From JBBATK01 sp040398805 (lineage in GTDB: Bacteria > Bacteroidota > Ignavibacteria > Kapaibacteriales > NICIL-2), in the NCBI GenBank assembly GCA_040398805.1, contig JBBATK010000022.1, positions 1 to 11,567 of the forward strand: a DNA stretch of 11,567 nucleotides. The letters run 5' to 3'. Positions within the stretch are counted from its first letter, which is position 1. Every line of letters starts with the position of its first letter. A model generated the notes under the pieces. It worked only from the letters and a program-made list of their open reading frames with translations, ran no database searches and was not told the DNA's origin. A program made the position numbers and the translations under genes. Positions 6,765 through 11,567 of the stretch are shown here, one piece after another.

Positions 6765-6818
6765 CTGAAGGCATCTACAATCCACGCACTCTGTTTTTAT
6801 CTTTTTACCCAACAGCGT

Positions 6819-9701
6819 ATGTCATCGGCTCTCTCTCATTACGATCGTTTTGTACACCGGCACATCGGTCCGTCCGCATCCGACATCCCCGACATGCTTT
6901 CCACCATCGGCGTGGCAAGTGTGGACGAGCTGATGGAGAAGACCATCCCGAACGCCATCCGTCTGGAAAGACCTTTGAACCTTCCCGCAGCGAAAAGCGA
7001 ACAGGAGTTCCTTGCCTCGCTGCAAGAGACGGCATCGAAAAACATCATCGCCAAGTCGTACATCGGCATGGGATACTACGGCACGCACACACCCACGGTG
7101 ATCCTCAGGAACATCCTGGAGAATCCGGGTTGGTACACGCAGTACACGCCATACCAGGCGGAGATCGCGCAAGGTCGTCTGGAGTCGCTCTTGAACTACC
7201 AGACCATGGTCATCGACTTGACGGGCATGGAGATCGCGAACGCGTCGTTGCTGGACGAGGCCACCGCTGCCGCGGAGGCCATGCACCTGATGCACTCGCT
7301 GGCGAAGAACCATCAGCACAAGCTGTTCGTCTCGGACAGCGTGTTCCTTCACACGCGCGATGTGCTTGTCACCCGTTGCAGGCCGCTCAACGTGGAGATC
7401 GTCGTCGGCGATGCCTCCACCTTCACCGTCGACGATTCCTTCATCGGTGCCATCGTGCAGTATCCCGACTGCCACGGAAACATCAACGACTACGCTGCTC
7501 TGTGCCGTGATGCCCATGCGCACAGCGCCATGGTGTGCGTGGTCACGGATCTGCTCTCGCTCGCCCTGCTCACCCCTCCGGGAGAGTTCGGCGCGGATAT
7601 CGCTGTGGGTTCGGCGCAGAGATTCGGTGTTCCCATGGGCTTCGGCGGACCCCACGCGGCGTTCTTTGCAACCAAGGATGCGTTCAAGCGCAGCATCCCC
7701 GGTCGTATCATCGGCGTGAGCGTGGACGCCCAAGGCAATCCTGCGTTGCGCATGGCGTTGCAGACACGCGAGCAGCATATCAAGCGCGACAAGGCAACCT
7801 CGAATATCTGTACGGCCCAAGCGTTGCTGGCGAACATCTCCGCCATGTACGCCGTGTATCACGGTCCCAAGGGCATCAGAAGCATCGCGGAAACGGTGCA
7901 CGCGCGCACCCGCGCCGTCGCAGCCGCCGCGCGCACCATGGGGTGCACGGTGAACGACACCTTCTTCGACACGCTGACCGTCACACCGCCGGCAGGCGTG
8001 AGCGTCGATGCCCTTCGCAGTGCATGCGAAGCTGCGCACATCAATCTTCGCTACGACCACGCGCGAGGAACCTTCGGTCTCTCCTGCGATGAAACCACGG
8101 ACAGCGCGGACCTGCACCATCTGCTCGACGTCATCGCGTCGGTACTCACCCCCGGTACAGCCGCACTCTCTCCCGAGGCATACCTGGCTCAGGCTGCCGA
8201 GGCCATTCCCACGTTCGCGCGACGCGGCTCGGCGTACCTCACCCATCCCGTGTTCAATGCGTATCACAACGAGATGGACATGACACGCTACATCAAGCGT
8301 CTGGAGAACAAGGACCTTTCCCTCGTGCACTCCATGATCGCCCTTGGTTCATGCACCATGAAGCTCAACGCCACGACAGAGATGATCCCTGTCACATGGC
8401 CCTTGTTCGGCTCCCTGCATCCCTTCGCCCCTGCCTCGCAGATCGAGGGCTACAAGGAGATGTTCGTGGGATTGGAGAAAGCGCTGTGCGAAGTGACCGG
8501 TTTCGATGCAGTCTCCTTGCAGCCCAATGCGGGCGCGCAGGGCGAGTATGCGGGACTTCTGGTGATCACGGCGTACCATGAGCATCGCGGGGAAGGACAT
8601 CGTCGGGTGGCGCTCATTCCGTCGTCCGCCCACGGCACCAACCCTGCCAGCGCCGTCATGGCGGGCATGAGCGTGGTGGTGGTGGCCAGCGATGCCCGCG
8701 GGTATATCGACATGAACGACTTGAAGGCGAAGGTGGATCAGCACAAGGAGAATCTTGCGTGCCTGATGGTGACCTACCCTTCCACGCACGGAGTGTTCGA
8801 GGAGCATATCCGGGAGATCTGCGATCTCATCCATGAGAACGGCGGACTCGTGTATATGGACGGCGCGAACATGAATGCGCAGGTGGGTTTGACGAGTCCG
8901 CGCAACATCGGGGCGGACGTCTGCCACCTGAACTTGCATAAGACGTTCTGCATTCCTCACGGCGGTGGCGGACCCGGCATGGGCCCCATCTGCGTGACGG
9001 CGGCCCTCGCTCCCTTCCTGCCCGGGCATAGCGTGGTGCACCTGGACGGTGAGCACCGGACGCATGCCGTGAGCGCGGCCCCGTGGGGCAGCGCAAGCAT
9101 CCTCCTCATCTCGTGGGCCTATATCTCCATGATGGGCGGCGAGGGTCTGACGGAAGCCACCCGCATGGCCATCCTGAATGCGAATTACATCAAGGCACGT
9201 CTGGACGGACACTACGACATGCTCTATACGGGCACCAATGGTTTCTGCGCTCACGAGATGATCGTGGATCTGCGGGCCTATAAGGCCGTGGGAGTGGAAG
9301 CGGAAGACGTGGCCAAGCGCCTTATGGACTACGGGTTCCATGCACCCACCGTCTCCTTCCCCGTCCCCGGTACCATCATGATCGAACCCACGGAGAGCGA
9401 GCCCCGTGCCGAGCTCGATCGGTTCTGCGATGCGTTGATCAGCATTCGCGAAGAGATACGCATGCTGGAGATGGGCATGGCCGATCCCAAGGACAACGTA
9501 CTGAAGAATGCGCCGCATACGCAAGCCGTCATCACGGCCGATGAATGGACCCATCCGTACACCCGCACGCAAGCGGCATTCCCGTTGCCGTACGTCCGCG
9601 CCCATAAGTTCTGGGCCAGCGTGGCACGGGTGAACAACACCGTCGGCGACCGCACCCTGATCTGCTCCTGTCCTCCCGTCAGTGATTACGAGATGGCGTA
9701 A
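6819..9701 (+). CDS. gcvP: Glycine dehydrogenase (decarboxylating), P-protein of the glycine cleavage system
   Basis: GcvP decarboxylates glycine with pyridoxal phosphate and passes the aminomethyl group to the lipoyl arm of GcvH, releasing CO2. It acts in the cytoplasm in one-carbon metabolism. At 960 residues it matches the single-chain form, with an N-terminal half (about 1-450) and a C-terminal catalytic half. Visible family motifs are YIGMGYYGTHTP at 81-92, GSCTMKLNATTEM at 510-522, SAHGTNPAS from 603, and LNLHKTF with the PLP-binding lysine at 708, followed by the glycine-rich GGGGPGMGP loop. ATG 6819 gives the expected N-terminus (RFVHRHIGPS). The frame is open 39 codons further upstream, but that stretch crosses the promoter. 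gcvT, gcvH and lpd are not in the window. All the key motifs I looked for are intact. Confidence 0.98.
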   Translation: MSSALSHYDRFVHRHIGPSASDIPDMLSTIGVASVDELMEKTIPNAIRLERPLNLPAAKSEQEFLASLQETASKNIIAKSYIGMGYYGTHTPTVILRNILENPGWYTQYTPYQAEIAQGRLESLLNYQTMVIDLTGMEIANASLLDEATAAAEAMHLMHSLAKNHQHKLFVSDSVFLHTRDVLVTRCRPLNVEIVVGDASTFTVDDSFIGAIVQYPDCHGNINDYAALCRDAHAHSAMVCVVTDLLSLALLTPPGEFGADIAVGSAQRFGVPMGFGGPHAAFFATKDAFKRSIPGRIIGVSVDAQGNPALRMALQTREQHIKRDKATSNICTAQALLANISAMYAVYHGPKGIRSIAETVHARTRAVAAAARTMGCTVNDTFFDTLTVTPPAGVSVDALRSACEAAHINLRYDHARGTFGLSCDETTDSADLHHLLDVIASVLTPGTAALSPEAYLAQAAEAIPTFARRGSAYLTHPVFNAYHNEMDMTRYIKRLENKDLSLVHSMIALGSCTMKLNATTEMIPVTWPLFGSLHPFAPASQIEGYKEMFVGLEKALCEVTGFDAVSLQPNAGAQGEYAGLLVITAYHEHRGEGHRRVALIPSSAHGTNPASAVMAGMSVVVVASDARGYIDMNDLKAKVDQHKENLACLMVTYPSTHGVFEEHIREICDLIHENGGLVYMDGANMNAQVGLTSPRNIGADVCHLNLHKTFCIPHGGGGPGMGPICVTAALAPFLPGHSVVHLDGEHRTHAVSAAPWGSASILLISWAYISMMGGEGLTEATRMAILNANYIKARLDGHYDMLYTGTNGFCAHEMIVDLRAYKAVGVEAEDVAKRLMDYGFHAPTVSFPVPGTIMIEPTESEPRAELDRFCDALISIREEIRMLEMGMADPKDNVLKNAPHTQAVITADEWTHPYTRTQAAFPLPYVRAHKFWASVARVNNTVGDRTLICSCPPVSDYEMA

Positions 9702-9735
9702 CGCACAGGTTGTCGGACTTCCCGTAACGAAGCAG

Positions 9736-9777
9736 AAGCGCGTGACCGAAGAAGATCGGACACGCGCTTTTCTTTTT
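9736..9777 (+). terminator. Rho-independent terminator after gcvP
   Basis: Arms AAGCGCGTG and CACGCGCTT (9736-9744, 9761-9769), with an inner CCGA/TCGG stem, one A-A mismatch and an AGAAGA loop, are followed by a T-rich tract (TTTCTTTTT, up to 9777). It begins 34 bases after the gcvP stop. It may also slow the convergent lipid kinase transcript, but the minus-strand T-tract is poor. Confidence 0.88.
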
Positions 9778-9855
9778 CCGGTCGGCGGGTTGTGGAACAT
9801 GCAGTGATGATGCTCGTCGGCATTCCACGACAATCGATGATCGCCTGCCTGCCGT

Positions 9856-10890
9856 TCACGCGATGACACGAATGCGCTGCGGCAACACCCGTACTTCCAC
9901 CGGTGTCGTTCCTACCACTTCACCATCGATTTCCACATACAGAGGGTCATCGCACGCCACCCGCACATGGGCGGCCTGCGCGTATCGTACCTGCGGATGA
10001 CGGATGCGGTCTCCTGCGCGGAGCGCCGGCATCCATCGCAGGTAATCGAGCAAGGACACGTCCCCGATGACCGTCAGCGCGATACGTCCGTCCGAAGCGT
10101 CAGCGTGCGGGGCAATGATGATTCCGCCACCGAAGGTGGTGAAGTTGGCAAAGCACACGGACATCGCGGACCCCTCCCATGAATGCGTGGGTGCGTGATC
10201 GGAAGGGGAAATGTCACGCTCGTGTTCATGGTGCCGAGGCGGATTCGCACGATGATGCTCGGAAGGTCGCTCGGGATGATTCCCCTGTCCTTCCGCCTTC
10301 TCCGACCACTCCACGCGCGTCCGGTGCTTGGCAAAGCGCATCATACCGACCAATCCGCTGAGGAAGTACCGCACATCGGCGTTCCACCACGACGGGGTGC
10401 GGGCAACAAGACCCGCCACCATGCCTCCCAGGCCGGCATCGGCCACGTTCATGCATACGCGTTCGGTGGTGTGCGGAACGGAGCCGGGCAGCGCCGCATA
10501 GCGGATGGAAAGAAGGTCCACCGCGCGGGAGCGGGCATGCGGATCTTTGAGACGTGCGACACACTGTGTCGCGCTTTGCGTGAGCCCCAGACTGCGGGCG
10601 CAGTCGTTGCCGCTGCCCACGGGGAAAATCGACATCAGGACATCGTCGTCCGTCGCACCGGCGTTGACGATACCGTTGGCCACTTCGTTCACGGTGCCGT
10701 CTCCACCCACGGCCACGATGACCGTCGCTCCTGCGTGCACGGCATGGGTGGCGAGTCCGGCGGCATGGCCTGCATGCTGTGTCGTGGTCCATACGGCTGT
10801 CCGGAGTTTCCCATCCGCTTCGCACAGTGCGCGAAGCTCCCGCACCCGCGGGTGATGTATCCGCGCCCCATGAACGACGAAGGCGATCAT
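9856..10890 (-). CDS. Diacylglycerol kinase family lipid kinase (DagK/YegS/BmrU type) with His-rich insert
   Basis: This 344-residue protein phosphorylates a lipid hydroxyl with ATP; the substrate is probably diacylglycerol or a related lipid at the inner face of the membrane. The catalytic domain shows the nucleotide motif VGGDGTVNEVANGI at 61-74 and FPVGSGNDCARS at 89-100. The C-terminal domain shows GGGIIIAPHADASDG at 254-268 and the YVEIDGE motif near 318-324. Between the two halves, where relatives have a short loop, is a hydrophilic insert at about 197-238 with eight histidines in pairs and near-pairs. ATG 10888-10890 gives the usual start (MIAFVVHGAR). GAGGA, overlapping the stop of the upstream gene, lies nine bases before it. 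The gene follows the YdeI-like gene by 12 bases and converges on gcvP. The family is confident; the exact substrate is not visible. Confidence 0.93.
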   Translation of the reverse strand: MIAFVVHGARIHHPRVRELRALCEADGKLRTAVWTTTQHAGHAAGLATHAVHAGATVIVAVGGDGTVNEVANGIVNAGATDDDVLMSIFPVGSGNDCARSLGLTQSATQCVARLKDPHARSRAVDLLSIRYAALPGSVPHTTERVCMNVADAGLGGMVAGLVARTPSWWNADVRYFLSGLVGMMRFAKHRTRVEWSEKAEGQGNHPERPSEHHRANPPRHHEHERDISPSDHAPTHSWEGSAMSVCFANFTTFGGGIIIAPHADASDGRIALTVIGDVSLLDYLRWMPALRAGDRIRHPQVRYAQAAHVRVACDDPLYVEIDGEVVGTTPVEVRVLPQRIRVIA

Positions 10891-10899
10891 GCTTCGGTG

Positions 10900-10904
10900 T
10901 CCTC
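10900..10904 (-). promoter_or_regulatory. Shine-Dalgarno overlapping the upstream stop codon
   Basis: On the minus strand GAGGA uses two bases of the TGA of the YdeI-like gene and lies nine bases before the lipid kinase ATG. Ribosomes ending the first gene can therefore restart on the second, which suggests translational coupling. Confidence 0.5.
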
Positions 10905-11556
10905 AATCATCGTGCATACCCTTTCCTTCCAGGATGCGGGGGCGCGCTTTAAGGATGCGTTGACTGCGGGTGGCGCTCTGCTTGGCCGACGCGAAGTGCA
11001 TGAGGTACGCGCGCTGTCGGCCCGGAGTGAGTCGCGCGAAGTGCTCACCGAAGATCGGATCCTTGGCGATGATCTCGCTGAACTCTTGCGGCATCGCCAC
11101 GACAGGTACAGATGCGCGCTTCGAATGGGTTGCGGACTCCGCCCGAGCATCGGCACGTGCGATCACGACGGCCTGTTCCACGAGCGCATGAAGATGCGCT
11201 TCATTCTTCTTGATGGCATCGGTATCGGTACAGCGGAACGCCCGAGCGGACTGCGAGTTCTCTCCGGGCTTCAGGAGGATACCATGTGGATCGTCCAGCC
11301 GTGACCCCAGGAAGAAGTTGATGGATGCGTGCGGCTTGAACGCCGTAACCGAGAGCACGTTCGCACCGTCCACGGTGAAACAAGGTACACTCCATTTGAT
11401 GGATTCCTGGAGGTCGTGCTCACGGACGATGCCGAGGAGCATGCGAAGCTCTTTCTGCCACGCATGCACTTTGCACGCCGGCGTATCGAAAAGCGAACAC
11501 CGTCCGCAACCATGAAGCAGATAGTAGTCGGTATCCGGAGGAACAATGCGAGGCAT
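10903..11556 (-). CDS. DUF1801 / YdeI-OmpD-associated family protein
   Basis: This is a 217-residue cytoplasmic protein of the YdeI (bacteriocin-protection, OmpD-associated) superfamily, whose molecular role is not settled. Residues 7-40 hold HGCGRCSLFDTPACKVHAWQKEL, a conserved three-cysteine start (17, 20, 28). Residues about 48-110 form the DUF1801 fold, with SIKWSVPCF, a VTAFKPHASINFFLG strand pair and DDPHGILLKPGENSQSAR. Residues about 155-205 form the OmdA-type tail, with PQEFSEIIAKDP, FARLTPGRQRAYL and an AKQSATRSQRI helix. ATG 11554-11556 is chosen; only 11 bases of sequence remain upstream, so a longer start outside the window cannot be excluded. The promoter lies outside too. It is the first visible gene of a unit with the lipid kinase. 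In other bacteria the family has been linked to peptide antibiotic resistance; that function is not shown here. Confidence 0.88.
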   Translation of the reverse strand: MPRIVPPDTDYYLLHGCGRCSLFDTPACKVHAWQKELRMLLGIVREHDLQESIKWSVPCFTVDGANVLSVTAFKPHASINFFLGSRLDDPHGILLKPGENSQSARAFRCTDTDAIKKNEAHLHALVEQAVVIARADARAESATHSKRASVPVVAMPQEFSEIIAKDPIFGEHFARLTPGRQRAYLMHFASAKQSATRSQRILKARPRILEGKGMHDD

Positions 11557-11567
11557 GAGATGCGAGA

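Noticed and set aside
6705..6818. Glycine riboswitch in the gcvP leader
   Set aside because: I looked for the paired-aptamer pattern and a following expression platform. The roughly 108-base leader is too short for a tandem aptamer and lacks the conserved purine-rich core.
6822..9869. Two roughly 500-codon minus-strand frames opposite gcvP (6822-8330 and 8349-9869)
   Set aside because: They mirror gcvP codon periodicity, show no domains and run across the gcvP terminator.
10183..11304. A 373-codon plus-strand frame opposite the lipid kinase and YdeI genes
   Set aside because: It spans two well-supported minus-strand genes and shows no family motif.

Overview
The window reads as a G+C-rich chromosomal segment from the Bacteroidota/Chlorobiota/Ignavibacteriota group. 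A Kapabacteria-like lineage is my best guess, not a demonstrated one. Three things point there. The 1618-residue surface protein ends in a type IX secretion (T9SS, Por) type A sorting domain. Its middle is built from PKD-like repeats of the 'TTTYxVxVxDxxGC' kind common in that group. The leader of the glycine decarboxylase gene carries a TAnnTTTG element, the -7 box of Bacteroidota promoters, and most genes lack a strong Shine-Dalgarno.

Layout. On the left (minus strand) are a small two-helix membrane protein of unknown function (2-430) and, upstream of it, an ECF sigma factor gene (565-1149), separated by a strong rho-independent terminator (502-537). A 505-bp divergent region (1150-1654) rich in short inverted repeats separates the sigma gene from a giant secreted protein gene on the plus strand (1655-6511). 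That protein has a signal peptide, an IgGFc-binding-like N-terminal domain, ten tandem cysteine-patterned repeats, an anchor-D/cohesin-like region and a T9SS C-terminal domain. Its transcript ends at a textbook terminator (6561-6598). Next on the plus strand is a single-chain glycine dehydrogenase (decarboxylating), GcvP (6819-9701), with its own candidate promoter and terminator (9736-9777). On the right, reading leftwards, is a two-gene unit: a YdeI/OmpD-associated DUF1801 protein (10903-11556), then a diacylglycerol-kinase-family lipid kinase (9856-10890) with a histidine-rich insert. These converge on gcvP.

How the genes relate. The most suggestive unit is the ECF sigma factor divergent from the T9SS adhesin. 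This fits a cell-surface regulon, but no regulation is shown by the sequence alone. gcvP is a housekeeping glycine cleavage enzyme without its gcvT/gcvH partners here. The YdeI and lipid kinase genes are 12 bp apart, with a ribosome site overlapping the upstream stop, so they are probably co-translated. I see no mobile element, CRISPR array, tRNA or rRNA, and nothing that clearly amounts to a new defence or mobile system. The points most worth following are the repeat architecture, the palindromic divergent promoter region and the His-rich kinase loop.
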